A stretch of DNA of 46,280 nt from Saprospiraceae bacterium (GCA_020627825.1 JAHDGD010000013.1:1-46280), one strand, 5' to 3'. Counted from the stretch's first letter, positions 1-9,848 are shown. Notes: a model not told the origin generated them from the sequence alone. Made by a program: numbers and translations.

Positions 1-2
1 AC

Positions 3-503
3 TTTCGTCATTTTATATGTGTTAGCTCTTTTTTAAAGATTGACAAATCAACTGGAATTCACTTTAAAATAGGGGTTCCAAGATTTTTCTCTGGAGAAGA
101 AATTGATATTTCTACGTTTTTAGAATGGAGAATTTACAGAACTGAGCGATTATATGTATCACCTGGCTACACTTTTGGTTATTCTAATGCTGAAACTGAG
201 ACAATTAATAATATAAAAAGGCTTAATGTAGGTAGATTTGGATACAATTTTGTAAGCGGTGTCAGACTTTCAAATCACATTAGAGGAGGAACATATGTAA
301 ACTCATTTGTTTCGATAAGTGCTGAAGAAGTAACAACGAGTCATGGAAGATTGTTATACCATTTAAACTCTAAAATGTCGGATAAATTCTTCTTAAAATA
401 CGTGATTTCTTCCTTAGAAAATTTCGAAATAGCTCAGGCTATTCCTCAATTTTATAAGTCGAACTCATCTATTTATAATTTGAATTTATTGTCGACATTC
501 TAA
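3..503 (+). CDS. Partial exported protein, paralogue of the next gene (5' end outside window)
   Basis: An open frame enters from the left edge and ends at TAA 501-503, giving 166 residues with the start missing. The middle aligns with the next gene (715-1281). Shared patterns include SGEEIDISTFLEWR versus SGDDIELNTFLEFR, the block GYNF-GVRLSNH, GGTY-N and HGRL. The two are therefore tandem paralogues. The neighbour's C-terminus ends in an outer-membrane-like YLAYRF, but this copy replaces it with about 48 unrelated residues rich in Ser, Phe and Asn (from about position 358). That could reflect recombination or decay. I do not recognise a named family. An envelope location is inferred only from the signal peptide of the paralogue. 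Confidence 0.6.
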   Translation, partial: FRHFICVSSFLKIDKSTGIHFKIGVPRFFSGEEIDISTFLEWRIYRTERLYVSPGYTFGYSNAETETINNIKRLNVGRFGYNFVSGVRLSNHIRGGTYVNSFVSISAEEVTTSHGRLLYHLNSKMSDKFFLKYVISSLENFEIAQAIPQFYKSNSSIYNLNLLSTF

Positions 504-652
504 AATTTAAATGGTATTATTTGGGTTATTAACCAATGTTTATTTCGCCTTTCGATTTTTAAAAATAAGGTTATATCCCATTAAAGTGTTACAAAACAAA
601 GGATAGTATACCCATATACGTTAAGATTGATTTAAAATCTGTTAAGAAGGAA

Positions 653-660
653 TTAATTTG
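653..660 (+). promoter_or_regulatory. Possible promoter -7 box for the 715-1281 gene
   Basis: TTAATTTG matches the Bacteroidota TAnnTTTG box at 7 of 8 positions. A TTG lies 23 bases upstream (627-629), within a loose -33 spacing. It would give a leader of about 45 bases before the ATG at 715. One mismatch and AT-rich surroundings make this weak. Confidence 0.3.
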
Positions 661-714
661 CAAACCTCTTCATCAATAGGTTCGTCATTACAGTAAATAA
701 AAAACCTAATTGTT

Positions 715-1281
715 ATGAAGAATACTATTTTAATTTTCGCCCTTTTTATGTTTGCTTTCGGTCTTACAGCACAAACTGTAGAATACGGAAAAGAGGAATC
801 ACTTTCAATTTTAAAGAATACAAAAGAAAAGAAAGATCTTTCAAAGTTTGAATTACAATTGAATCGAGATGGCTTGCTGCCAAGCGTGTCAGCAAATATT
901 TATCTTAAAGAAAATACATTGCTAAGAGTGTCTTCTCCTAGTTTGTCATACAGAAATATGAGAGGCCTGATTTCAGGAGACGATATTGAACTGAATACGT
1001 TCCTTGAGTTCAGAAAATATAAAACAGATCGTCTTTTTATAAGCCATGGTCCAGCAATAGGATTTTCAAGTGAACGATATTCAAGTATAGAAGGCCCTGT
1101 ACGAGAAAATGAAGCAAGGGTAGGATATAACTTCGGTGGAGGTGTCAGACTATCGAATCACTTTACAGGAGGAACATACATTAATCCCTACGTATCATTT
1201 GGAGACAATGGAATTTCTTTACGTCACGGAAGACTTTTTGCAGGAGCAATAGGAAATATTTACCTAGCGTATAGATTTTAA
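715..1281 (+). CDS. Exported hypothetical protein, possible small outer-membrane barrel
   Basis: The product has 188 residues and starts with a clear Sec signal peptide: MKNT, a hydrophobic stretch, then cleavage near LTAQT at about residue 20. The mature part is rich in alternating polar and hydrophobic residues with aromatic and glycine-rich turns (RVGYNFGGGVRLSN, GGTYINPYVSFG). It ends in YLAYRF, whose terminal Phe resembles the C-terminal strand signature of outer-membrane barrel proteins. It is the intact tandem paralogue of the truncated gene at 3-503. No enzymatic motif is visible, and the barrel assignment is inference from composition and terminus. The gene converges on msrB across a hairpin at 1320-1357. 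Confidence 0.6.
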   Translation: MKNTILIFALFMFAFGLTAQTVEYGKEESLSILKNTKEKKDLSKFELQLNRDGLLPSVSANIYLKENTLLRVSSPSLSYRNMRGLISGDDIELNTFLEFRKYKTDRLFISHGPAIGFSSERYSSIEGPVRENEARVGYNFGGGVRLSNHFTGGTYINPYVSFGDNGISLRHGRLFAGAIGNIYLAYRF

Positions 1282-1319
1282 TCATACGGCTAAAACGCCA
1301 CATTATAAAATTTACAAAC

Positions 1320-1357
1320 AATGAGATTCATTCTACTTTGCAGGAATGAATCTCATT
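1320..1357. terminator. Perfect inverted repeat between convergent genes, likely bidirectional terminator
   Basis: A 14-base arm at 1320-1333 (AATGAGATTCATTC) pairs perfectly with 1344-1357 around a 10-base loop. The right arm and the loop lie inside the last codons and stop of msrB, so the hairpin is partly built from coding sequence. The flanking T tracts are weak on both strands, so termination is inferred from the convergent position and stem strength. Confidence 0.55.
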
Positions 1358-1707
1358 GATATTGAATTCACACAATGTCGTGTATTCTTTTCAGTAAAAC
1401 GTTCTCCCACAAATACATGTCCTAAATGACCATTGCAATTAGCACATAGAATTTCAGTTCTTCTGCCATCAGCATCTGTCTCTTTTCGAATGGCACCTTC
1501 TATTTCATCATCGAATGATGGCCAACCACAACCTGAATTGAATTTATCTTCACTTTTATATAATGGAGCATCACATTGTCTACAGATATATGTTCCTTTT
1601 TCATAGAATTTATCATACGCTCCAGTAAAAGGTCGTTCTGTTCCTTTTTGCTGAATCACATAAGCTTCTTCAGGTGTAAGTTTGTTAAAATTTCCTTTCT
1701 CCTTCAC
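1333..1707 (-). CDS. msrB: Peptide-methionine (R)-S-oxide reductase MsrB
   Basis: This 124-residue protein reduces methionine-R-sulfoxide in proteins, using thioredoxin as the usual reductant. Two zinc-binding CxxC pairs are visible, C42/C45 (CRQC) and C88/C91 (CANC). The catalytic cysteine is C112 in RHCVNS, near the C-terminus as expected for SelR-domain proteins. GCGWPSF and GHLGHVF are family signature segments. Length is typical of stand-alone MsrB, and no export signal is seen, so it is probably cytoplasmic. It lies directly downstream of msrA on the minus strand with a 23-base overlap, so the two stereospecific reductases are almost certainly co-transcribed. Confidence 0.95.
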   Translation of the reverse strand: MKEKGNFNKLTPEEAYVIQQKGTERPFTGAYDKFYEKGTYICRQCDAPLYKSEDKFNSGCGWPSFDDEIEGAIRKETDADGRRTEILCANCNGHLGHVFVGERFTEKNTRHCVNSISMRFIPAK

Positions 1708-2242
1708 TATATTCTTTTTTAATAAGATTTGAAAATCCAGTTCTTAATTTAGCTAATTTAGGATTTATTACAATTTGACAATATCCTGCATAGTCGTTCC
1801 GGTTATAATAGTTATGATGGTATTGTTCAGCTGGGTAAAAAGTAGAAGCAGGTTTCACCTCTGTAACTATAGGATTATCCCAAAGTTTAGCGGCCACATC
1901 AATAATTGATTGTTGAATGATACCTTGATCTTCCTCTGAATCGAAATAGATCCCACTCCTATATTGTGTTCCTTTATCTGCACCCTGTCTATTCAAAGTT
2001 GTAGGATCATGAACAGACCAGAAAACTTCCAGTAGTTGATCGAGCGATATTAAACTGGAGTCATATTGGATAGCAACAACTTCATTATGCCCAGTTGTAC
2101 CCGTGCATACTTCTCGGTATGTAGGATGCTGCACATGACCATCGATGTATCCAGAAGTGGCACTTTGAACTCCTTTTAATCGCTGAAAAACTGCTTCTAT
2201 ACACCAAAAACATCCTCCTCCTAAAATGATTCTTTTTTCCAT
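1685..2242 (-). CDS. msrA: Peptide-methionine (S)-S-oxide reductase MsrA
   Basis: The product reduces methionine-S-sulfoxide, complementing MsrB. The signature GCFWC follows at once (catalytic Cys11, if translation begins at the ATG whose first base is 2242). Further family blocks are [43 protein letters not shown] and the C-terminal [10 protein letters not shown] chose the start giving [10 protein letters not shown] because it matches the usual MsrA beginning. An ATG eight codons upstream (first base 2266) is also in frame, but it adds residues not typical of the family. The 185-residue length is normal. The 3' end overlaps msrB. Confidence 0.93.
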   Translation of the reverse strand: MEKRIILGGGCFWCIEAVFQRLKGVQSATSGYIDGHVQHPTYREVCTGTTGHNEVVAIQYDSSLISLDQLLEVFWSVHDPTTLNRQGADKGTQYRSGIYFDSEEDQGIIQQSIIDVAAKLWDNPIVTEVKPASTFYPAEQYHHNYYNRNDYAGYCQIVINPKLAKLRTGFSNLIKKEYSEGERKF

Positions 2243-2302
2243 GTCATGATAACACAAAAAAGTCAAGAAAGGTTATTCTACGATTTAAAAATTTAAATAG
2301 AA

Positions 2303-4009
2303 TTAAATCAACTCAATTATTAAATCATCATCTGTTTTAGTAACTTTTGTAAGTCCGTGCTTTGCAAGTCCTTTAACCGATTTATCCCATTGTTTATTAC
2401 TTAGACCCGCAGCTTCCTTTAAAACAGGTAAAGACATACTTTTTTCTTTAGACAACAGGTCATATATAAGTTGTTCGTTTTCTGAAAGAGTGACGGTTTT
2501 CTTTTTAGCTTCCGGCTTCATTTGAGGAAAAAATAAGACATCTTGAATCGAATTACTATTTGTCATGATCATTGCTAATCGATCCATGCCTATTCCAAGT
2601 CCTGCTGTTGGTGGCATACCATATTCCAATGCTCTTAAGAAATCTTCATCAAGAACCATTGCTTCATCGTCTCCTCTCTTACCAAGCTCAAGTTGCCCTT
2701 CAAATCTTTCTCTTTGATCTATAGGATCATTTAATTCCGAAAATGAATTGCATAATTCTTTGCCATTAACAATTGCTTCGAATCGCTCGACTAAACCTTC
2801 TTTTGATCTGTGTTTTTTAGCTAAAGGAGACATCTCTACTGGATAGTCTGTTATGAAAGTAGGCTGAATTAATTGAGCTTCACACTTTTCCCCGAATATT
2901 TCATCTATTAATTTACCTTTCCCCATACTTTCGTCAATTGGAACATCAAGATCTCGAGCTGTTGATCTTAGTTGACTTTCATCCATTTCTGATATATCAA
3001 TCCCTGTGAAATGTTCAATTGCCTCAAACATCGTAAATCGCTTCCATGGCCTCTTAAAGTCTATTATATGTTCACCAACTTGAACTTTTGTAGTTCCATT
3101 TGTATCCATTGCCACTTTTTCAATCATTTCTTCAACTAAATTCATCATCCACTCATAGTCTTTGTATGCAACGTATAACTCAATCTGTGTAAATTCAGGA
3201 TTATGGAATCTGCTCATCCCTTCATTTCTGAAATCCTTCGAAAACTCATACACTCCTTCGAATCCTCCTACAATTAATCTCTTAAGATATAACTCATTTG
3301 CTATTCTCAAGTAAAGGGTCATATCCAAAGTATTGTGATGCGTCTTAAATGGTCGAGCCGCAGCACCTCCATACAAAGGCTGTAAAATCGGTGTTTCTAC
3401 TTCTAGATATCCTTTCTCATTTAAATAAGAACGCATAGAGTTATACATCATCGTACGTTTTCTAAACGTCTCGCGGACTTCAGGATTTACGATTAAATCA
3501 ACATATCGCATTCGATAACGTTGTTCAGGGTCAGTAAATGCATCATACACATTCCCCTCATCATCACGCTTCACTATAGGAAGAGGACGTAGTGACTTCG
3601 AAAGTACAATAAGCTCCTTGACATGAATAGAAAGCTCTCCAACTTGCGTGATAAAGGCATCTCCTTTAATTCCTATAAAATCACCTATATCCAGTAGTTT
3701 TTTAAATACTGTATTGTACAGATCTTTATTTTCCCCTGGCGCAATATCATCTCTACTTATATACACTTGGATTCTTCCATCACTTGTCATCAATTCAGCA
3801 AACGAAGCTTTTCCCATAATCCTGCGACTCATCAATCGGCCCGCTAAGCTAATATCCTTATACCGATCTTCTCCATCAACAAAATTTTGACGCAATTCAG
3901 TTATCGTAATGGTATTTTCAAACTCTTCCGATGGAAATGGATTTATACCAAGTTCTTGCATTTTTTGAAGGTTCTCCCTTCTTATTATTTCTTGTTCGCT
4001 TCTTTGCAT
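2303..4009 (-). CDS. lysS: Lysyl-tRNA synthetase, class II
   Basis: The enzyme charges tRNA-Lys. An N-terminal OB-fold anticodon-binding domain (about residues 45-160, [17 protein letters not shown]) precedes the class II catalytic core. Motif 2 is visible as [20 protein letters not shown] and motif 3 as [15 protein letters not shown]-terminal extension of about 70 residues after the core ([18 protein letters not shown] onward) resembles a small winged-helix-like tail; I believe it is common in Bacteroidota LysS. The frame is open 44 codons further upstream, but I start at the ATG ending at 4009 (MQRSEQEII). That is the usual N-terminus, and a good promoter box lies at 4030-4037, inside the extension. 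The predicted length is 568 residues. Confidence 0.95.
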   Translation of the reverse strand: MQRSEQEIIRRENLQKMQELGINPFPSEEFENTITITELRQNFVDGEDRYKDISLAGRLMSRRIMGKASFAELMTSDGRIQVYISRDDIAPGENKDLYNTVFKKLLDIGDFIGIKGDAFITQVGELSIHVKELIVLSKSLRPLPIVKRDDEGNVYDAFTDPEQRYRMRYVDLIVNPEVRETFRKRTMMYNSMRSYLNEKGYLEVETPILQPLYGGAAARPFKTHHNTLDMTLYLRIANELYLKRLIVGGFEGVYEFSKDFRNEGMSRFHNPEFTQIELYVAYKDYEWMMNLVEEMIEKVAMDTNGTTKVQVGEHIIDFKRPWKRFTMFEAIEHFTGIDISEMDESQLRSTARDLDVPIDESMGKGKLIDEIFGEKCEAQLIQPTFITDYPVEMSPLAKKHRSKEGLVERFEAIVNGKELCNSFSELNDPIDQRERFEGQLELGKRGDDEAMVLDEDFLRALEYGMPPTAGLGIGMDRLAMIMTNSNSIQDVLFFPQMKPEAKKKTVTLSENEQLIYDLLSKEKSMSLPVLKEAAGLSNKQWDKSVKGLAKHGLTKVTKTDDDLIIELI

Positions 4010-4029
4010 GTGATTTTTCTTAAGTCCCC

Positions 4030-4037
4030 CAAAGGTA
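4030..4037 (-). promoter_or_regulatory. Promoter -7 box for lysS
   Basis: On the minus strand this reads TACCTTTG, a full match to the Bacteroidota TAnnTTTG box. It lies 20 bases upstream of the chosen lysS ATG, implying a leader of roughly 10-15 bases. No clear -33 TTG is seen at standard spacing. Confidence 0.55.
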
Positions 4038-4294
4038 TCAATACACTTTTTAAATCCTAATTTTTTATGGTAGATATTTTTGAGTGATGGAGTGTAAAAG
4101 AAAAATAATCTGCCAAAATTTTTGGATGATTTTTGCAGCAATCAATAAATTAAAGCTGTCTTTACATTGAATTCGTATATATGTTATACTTTTAACCTAC
4201 ATTACATATAAGCAATCATAATATAATTCGTTTTTAATTATGTACTGTACCCTTAACCTTTTTGACTAAGATATATTGACCTAAATTATTCTGA

Positions 4295-7200
4295 GTGAAC
4301 CTAAGATTATTCAATCGTTGTCTATTTCTTTTTTTGGCTTGCGCCCAAATGTCTTTATTGCATGCTCAGGTAGATCTTTTTACGGAGACCTTTGATGAAT
4401 TTAATGGAGCAACTACTGGAGTAAGTGATGAAGGTATTCCATGGACTGCTGACTGCTCAGCATGTTCCCCCTCTGGTTCTTACAGCGTGATGAATGGAAC
4501 TTTGGAGAATAATAATACCGATGGAGTTGCTGTATGGTTTACAGATCCTATTGATATCTCTAGTTGTTCTCGCATTACCTTGACCATTGATTATTCAGGA
4601 GAACCTTTTGATAGCCCTGCTGATTGTGGAGCTAATGTACTTGATGGTAGTTTATGCTGTACAGGATGTTCTGGTGATCCAGAAGATGCAGGTTCACCAG
4701 ATTGCGAATTTTGTTGGGATTTTATGGATTTTAGGTTGAATATAGACGGGGTATATTCTGATCTTGGTATTATAGGGACAACTAATACACCTACTTCTTT
4801 TCAAATTGATTATGATGAAACCAATTGTCCCAATCTAGGGAATTCAGCGTTTATCGAAGTTAGAAGTCAGACATGGGCGGCGGATGAATTTATGCGTTTC
4901 GACAACGTCATGATGGTCTGTTACGAAGATGGCCCTGAAGGCACTTTAACTGGAACTGGAGATTTATGTCCTGGTCAATGTGTAGATCTCGACTGGGATG
5001 TATCAGGTGGAGAAGCGCCCTACAATCTTTCATTTGAAGTTTCTGCAGGTGGATTTAGTTTGACACAAGGTCTTCCAGGTTTACCCAATATGGGGAGTTT
5101 GACCGTTTGCTATGATGATGGAGGAGGCCTTCCAAGTTTTGATGTACCTTCTAATACCTTAAATCTTACAGACTTTTTTGGGACATCTTATCAGATAGAA
5201 TTACTTAATATAACAGATAATGCCGGTTGTACCACGATGCTCTCAGGACAAGTAATTGATATAACTTTGGGCTCGAGCCCAACAATTAACTCTATACCAC
5301 CAATCGAGATATGTGAGTCGGCTAGTGGAACTACAGAACTAGATCTTACTGATTTTGATGCAGCAATAGGAGGTGGTCAGACAGTCGAGTATTATAGTGA
5401 TATGGGCTTGACTAATCCCATAGGGCCTATAATCATTGTATCTGGGAATACAACAATTTTTGCTGTAGTTAATGCAGGTGCTGGATGTGTTTCTGATCCC
5501 ATTTCGATCGATATTGAATTCCAACAAGGACCTCAAATTGAAGACCCTGGTCCAATTGAGAGTTGTGGAGAGTATATTTTGCCTGAAATTGATGGAACGA
5601 ACTTAACAGGCTCTGTTGGGTATTGGACAGGTCCCAATCAAGGTGGAGCTCCTTTGACAGTAGGTACCATCATAACAACTGATATTGTGGTTTTTATTTA
5701 TGATGAAGGTAATGGTTGTCCTTCGGAGGTGTCATTCTCTATTGACATTCTTCCTCAACCTGAATTGGTAGATGTGCCAACAGTTGTAGCTTGTGGTTCC
5801 TATGAATTACCGCAAATCTTCGGAAATAACTTAAGCGGGAATGAAAATTATTATACGCAGCCCAATGGTGGAGGTATGCAATTTTCAGAAGGAGATATGA
5901 TTTCTGATGACATCGTATTATATATTTATGACGAAATAGGCATGTGTTCTGATGAAGTTATCCTAATCATTAGCATAACTGATGGACCTGAAATTATAAT
6001 GCCAGATACATTGATTGCTTGTGATGTATTATTGCTTCCATCTGTAGAAGGAAATGACTTGAGTGATGACGCATCTTACTTCACTGGTCAGAGCGGAACA
6101 GGGAATCAGATCAATCCTGGAACAGGAATAGCTTCGTCAACAACTATTTATGCTTATGATGGTGAAGAGAATTGTTTCGATGAACAGGAAATCGAAGTTA
6201 TTATTCCTATGACACCAGACCTAGATCAACCTGCCGATGTTACAGAATGTAATTTTTATATTTTTCCTACTATTGGTGGAAATGACCTTCAGAGCCCAGG
6301 TATTTTAGTAAATGGGATGTCATTTTTCCCTGGAGATACTCTTTTTGCATCTGAAGAAGTCTTGATATGTGATTCTATTGTAAATGATCCCATATCCTTC
6401 AATGGAGAAGAGTTTAATTGCGCTGTATGTATTTCCTATCAAGTTACTATTATGGAAAGTGCAGACGCAGGAAGTGATGTTGCCTTCAATGATTGTGGTG
6501 GATCTGTTTTGAATTTAGAAGATATAATTGATGTGGATGCTGATGAAGGAGGTCTATTTATTGATACGTCATCAACTGGAGCAATAACTGGAAATATGCT
6601 GGATGCATCATTGATAAATGGAAATACATTCAGTTTTTTCTATGAAGTAGAAAACATGTGTGGGATTGATACTGCAGTTTACACTTTATCGATAACTGAT
6701 GTAGCTAACGCCGGTGGAAATACGTCTACAAGTGTATGTGAGGACGAGGAACTAGATCTTATAGATTATACCAATGGGGATATAGGTGGGGTTTTTGTTA
6801 ATACTAACGATAATTCTATGCCTACTACCATCAATAGTAATATCATTGTCGATGCAGGAGGGAGTTTATTATTCTACTATATTGTAGGACAAGGAGGTAC
6901 TTGTGAACCGGATACCGCAGAAGTAAATTTTGTCATTGTAAATACACCTACCGTCAATCTAGGTGAAGATCAACTGGACTGCGATGCAGTAGAACTTCCT
7001 GACATTAATGGAACTGGGTTAGCAGGGAACGAGTCGTACAATACCGAGCCTGATGGTAGTGGAACCACTTTCGAGGTAGGAGATACACTATTTAATTCAG
7101 ATATTTTATATGTACTATCAGGGAGTGGGTTGTGCGCAACAAGTGATACGATAGAATATACAATAATTAATGTACCACCTACAATTATCCAAGAGACCAT

Positions 7201-8896
7201 TTGCTTGAGTGATACATTGGAAGTCAATGGAGAGCAGTTCTATGAAGGGAATGAAATGGGGAGCCAACTGTTTACTTCTGTAGATGGTTGCGATTCAATC
7301 GTAGAAGTTACCATTGACTTTTTCGAATTGGATACTAATTTCATAAACGAAGAAGTTTGTTGGGGTGGGGAATTTGAAATATTTGGAGTGACACTTGACG
7401 CTGATCAACCTTCCGTACAGTTGAATATTCCACTTATTGGTCAGAATGGATGTGATAGTATCATTTTTGTTAACCTTACGTTTGAAGAACCTCTTACAAG
7501 ATCTATCGAAGAATCACTTTGTGAGAATGATTCTATTGAAATAAATGGAGTATTTTATTCTATAAATAATCCTTCAGGAACGGATACGGTTTTTGTAGAA
7601 GGTACATGTGATACCATATTGTTCATTGACATAAGTTTTGATGAATCCGTTTCGATTTTGGTAGACGATTTCCTATGTCCTGGTAGTTCTATTATGGTTG
7701 GTGGACAGACTTTTGATGAAGATAATCCAAGTGGAGAATTTACAATTCCTGGTCCTTCAGGTTGTGATACAACAGTGACTGTTGATTTAAGTTTTTACGA
7801 AGAAGCTGTCGGTTCCTTGACTGGTTCTTTTTGTGAAGATGAAATTATAGATACACTTGGGCAGCAGTTTGATATCAATAATCCTGAAATGGAAATTATC
7901 TTACCGGGGGCTTCCGCCCAAAATTGTGACAGTACAGTTTTTGTCAGTTTTACTTTCGGATCAAGCATTGAAAGCTTTTTAGATACCATTTTATGTACGG
8001 ATGATGGGATTATGGTTGGTGATCAACTTTTTGATAGCTCCAATCCTGAGGGTCAAGTAGTTTTTACTAGTCAAAGTGGATGTGATAGTATCGTCAATGT
8101 AACCTACGGACTGGCAAGTTCTGATGCTGATCTGTCTGTTATTCAACCTACCTGTGACATGGCAGGGGCTTATATTGTTTTCAATGGATATAGTGAAACA
8201 TCAGATGAATATTTTTACACTTTTGATACAGGTATTCCTGCTACTCAGATAAATATAGGAGATACCATTTATAATATTCTTCCAGGAGAATATGAAATCA
8301 TCTTTTTTACGATTGAAAATCCGGAATGCCCTTCCTTGGATTCCATATTTGCCGATGAGCCAACAGAACTTGAGTTTATGCTACCAGTTGATACGGTATA
8401 CATTTCGGAAGGAGAATCGTTTGATTTGGATATTTCTGAAGTTGATGAATATAGTATCACATGGGAACCTCCATTTGATATATCTTGTACAGATTGTGCA
8501 ACGCCTACCTTTACACCACCGAATACGACGAATTATTCTGTAACCATTACGGATAGCATTGACTGCTTTGCAATGGATAATTTTGTATTGATTGTAGAGC
8601 AAGTGTTTGATTATTATGTTCCGAATACCTTTACGCCAAATGATGATGGTTTAAATGATGTGTTTTATATCTTTTCAGAAACTGACATACCTTATTCTAT
8701 GTCTATTTTCGATAGATGGGGTAATAGAGTTTTTGAAGGAGTTGATTTAACAACGAATGATTTTACCCAAGGGTGGGATGGAAGATTTAATGGAAGACTT
8801 GTTTCTCAAGGAGTATATTCGTTCAAGGTTTTATTGCAAATAGAGGAAGATAAAGATCCAGTGCTACAATATGGTACTATAACAATTGTTCGATAA
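4295..8896 (+). CDS. Large secreted repeat protein with T9SS type B C-terminal sorting domain
   Basis: The 1,533-residue product begins with GTG at 4295 and a signal peptide ending near LLHAQ. Residues about 25-210 form a Cys-rich N-terminal domain. Residues about 419-641 hold three to four modules of about 70 residues (pattern C-x-LP-x-I-x-G-x-L-x-G-x-x-x-Y), with another copy near 888-960. Residues about 963-1272 contain six modules of about 51 residues, each ending in GCDSxVxVxxxF or a close variant. The last 85 residues (VPNTFTPNDDGLNDVF, then FDRWGN, GWDG and GVYSF) are the gliding-motility-associated, T9SS type B sorting domain. The protein is therefore predicted to cross the outer membrane by T9SS and stay at the cell surface. 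A ligand or adhesive function is not evident. Aspartate enrichment hints at calcium binding (inference). Confidence 0.9.
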   Translation: MNLRLFNRCLFLFLACAQMSLLHAQVDLFTETFDEFNGATTGVSDEGIPWTADCSACSPSGSYSVMNGTLENNNTDGVAVWFTDPIDISSCSRITLTIDYSGEPFDSPADCGANVLDGSLCCTGCSGDPEDAGSPDCEFCWDFMDFRLNIDGVYSDLGIIGTTNTPTSFQIDYDETNCPNLGNSAFIEVRSQTWAADEFMRFDNVMMVCYEDGPEGTLTGTGDLCPGQCVDLDWDVSGGEAPYNLSFEVSAGGFSLTQGLPGLPNMGSLTVCYDDGGGLPSFDVPSNTLNLTDFFGTSYQIELLNITDNAGCTTMLSGQVIDITLGSSPTINSIPPIEICESASGTTELDLTDFDAAIGGGQTVEYYSDMGLTNPIGPIIIVSGNTTIFAVVNAGAGCVSDPISIDIEFQQGPQIEDPGPIESCGEYILPEIDGTNLTGSVGYWTGPNQGGAPLTVGTIITTDIVVFIYDEGNGCPSEVSFSIDILPQPELVDVPTVVACGSYELPQIFGNNLSGNENYYTQPNGGGMQFSEGDMISDDIVLYIYDEIGMCSDEVILIISITDGPEIIMPDTLIACDVLLLPSVEGNDLSDDASYFTGQSGTGNQINPGTGIASSTTIYAYDGEENCFDEQEIEVIIPMTPDLDQPADVTECNFYIFPTIGGNDLQSPGILVNGMSFFPGDTLFASEEVLICDSIVNDPISFNGEEFNCAVCISYQVTIMESADAGSDVAFNDCGGSVLNLEDIIDVDADEGGLFIDTSSTGAITGNMLDASLINGNTFSFFYEVENMCGIDTAVYTLSITDVANAGGNTSTSVCEDEELDLIDYTNGDIGGVFVNTNDNSMPTTINSNIIVDAGGSLLFYYIVGQGGTCEPDTAEVNFVIVNTPTVNLGEDQLDCDAVELPDINGTGLAGNESYNTEPDGSGTTFEVGDTLFNSDILYVLSGSGLCATSDTIEYTIINVPPTIIQETICLSDTLEVNGEQFYEGNEMGSQLFTSVDGCDSIVEVTIDFFELDTNFINEEVCWGGEFEIFGVTLDADQPSVQLNIPLIGQNGCDSIIFVNLTFEEPLTRSIEESLCENDSIEINGVFYSINNPSGTDTVFVEGTCDTILFIDISFDESVSILVDDFLCPGSSIMVGGQTFDEDNPSGEFTIPGPSGCDTTVTVDLSFYEEAVGSLTGSFCEDEIIDTLGQQFDINNPEMEIILPGASAQNCDSTVFVSFTFGSSIESFLDTILCTDDGIMVGDQLFDSSNPEGQVVFTSQSGCDSIVNVTYGLASSDADLSVIQPTCDMAGAYIVFNGYSETSDEYFYTFDTGIPATQINIGDTIYNILPGEYEIIFFTIENPECPSLDSIFADEPTELEFMLPVDTVYISEGESFDLDISEVDEYSITWEPPFDISCTDCATPTFTPPNTTNYSVTITDSIDCFAMDNFVLIVEQVFDYYVPNTFTPNDDGLNDVFYIFSETDIPYSMSIFDRWGNRVFEGVDLTTNDFTQGWDGRFNGRLVSQGVYSFKVLLQIEEDKDPVLQYGTITIVR
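7181..8110 (+). repeat. Six tandem ~51-codon modules inside the T9SS protein
   Basis: Six consecutive protein modules share the layout: Cys, acidic turn, (V/I)xGxxF, NPxG, a short strand, then (G)CD(S/T)xVxVxxxF. The closing motifs are DGCDSIVEVTIDF, NGCDSIIFVNLTF, GTCDTILFIDISF, SGCDTTVTVDLSF, QNCDSTVFVSFTF and SGCDSIVNVTY. The modules have diverged in DNA sequence, so the array is old rather than a recent slippage expansion. Confidence 0.75.
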
Positions 8897-8942
8897 CGGA
8901 TATAAGCCATAAACAATTTACCTCTTTTAGTTTTTACTTGAT

Positions 8943-9848
8943 ATGATTCGGATCGCATATAGTCCCGTTTACAAGTATACGTTGCCTGAAGGACATCGTT
9001 TCCCGATGGAGAAATATGAATTGATACCTGAACAATTGTTGTATGAAGGGACAATTGAAAAAGAACAATTCTTTCATCCGCAGGCACTGTCTGAAGAAGA
9101 TATTTTAAGAACACATACTAAAGAATATTGGCACAAATTAAAAACTCAAACATTATCTCGGAAAGAAGAAAGAGCCATTGGTTTTCCTATGCGAAAAGAT
9201 CTCATCTCAAGAGGTCGATTCATAGCTCAAGGAACACTTGATTGTGCACGCTTTGCGATGAATGGTGGTAAATGTGCACTTAATATTGCAGGAGGAACAC
9301 ATCATTCTTTTGCTGATAGAGGAGAAGGTTTCTGTGTCTATAATGATATAGCCATTGCTTCAAACGTCTTGTTATCCAATAACGAAGTTTCTAAAATTCT
9401 GATCATTGACTTGGATGTTCATCAAGGGAATGGTACAGCTAAAATATTTGAAAACAATAGTCAAGTGTTCACTTTTAGTGTACATGGTGCTAAAAACTAC
9501 CCAGCTCGAAAACAAAAAAGTGATCTGGATATTGGATTACCAGATAAAACGGAAGATAATGTCTTTTTGAAAGTGGTACAAGAACATGTGCCCAACTTAA
9601 TTGAACAAGTAAGACCTGATTTAATTTTTTATTTAAGTGGTGTGGATATTCTCGAAACCGACAAGCTTGGTCGCTTATCCTGCACCATTCAAGGATGTAA
9701 ATCAAGAGATGAAATCGTATTCGAAGAAGCAATGAAGAGAGAAATACCTGTAGCTGTGAGTATGGGCGGAGGGTACAGCGAGCGTATTGCGGACATAGTA
9801 GAAGCTCATGCCAATACCTATCGGACAGCAATGGATGTATTTGGATAA
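8943..9848 (+). CDS. Histone deacetylase family protein (zinc amidohydrolase)
   Basis: The 301-residue product belongs to the arginase/deacetylase fold class that includes bacterial acetylpolyamine hydrolases and AcuC-like deacetylases. Visible active-site elements are H120-H121 (GGTHHSF), D158 and H160 in IDLDVHQGNG (zinc ligands), D235 in SGVDILETDKLG (third zinc ligand) and MGGGYS near the C-terminus. The substrate cannot be read from sequence; acetyl-lysine proteins or acetylated small amines are both possible. It has no signal peptide, so it is probably cytoplasmic. It follows the T9SS gene by 46 bases without an obvious terminator, and converges on the GTPase gene. Confidence 0.9.
   Translation: MIRIAYSPVYKYTLPEGHRFPMEKYELIPEQLLYEGTIEKEQFFHPQALSEEDILRTHTKEYWHKLKTQTLSRKEERAIGFPMRKDLISRGRFIAQGTLDCARFAMNGGKCALNIAGGTHHSFADRGEGFCVYNDIAIASNVLLSNNEVSKILIIDLDVHQGNGTAKIFENNSQVFTFSVHGAKNYPARKQKSDLDIGLPDKTEDNVFLKVVQEHVPNLIEQVRPDLIFYLSGVDILETDKLGRLSCTIQGCKSRDEIVFEEAMKREIPVAVSMGGGYSERIADIVEAHANTYRTAMDVFG

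Noticed and set aside
8806-9114. A 102-codon minus-strand frame across the end of the T9SS gene and the start of the deacetylase gene
   Set aside because: It overlaps two well-supported genes and shows no recognisable features.
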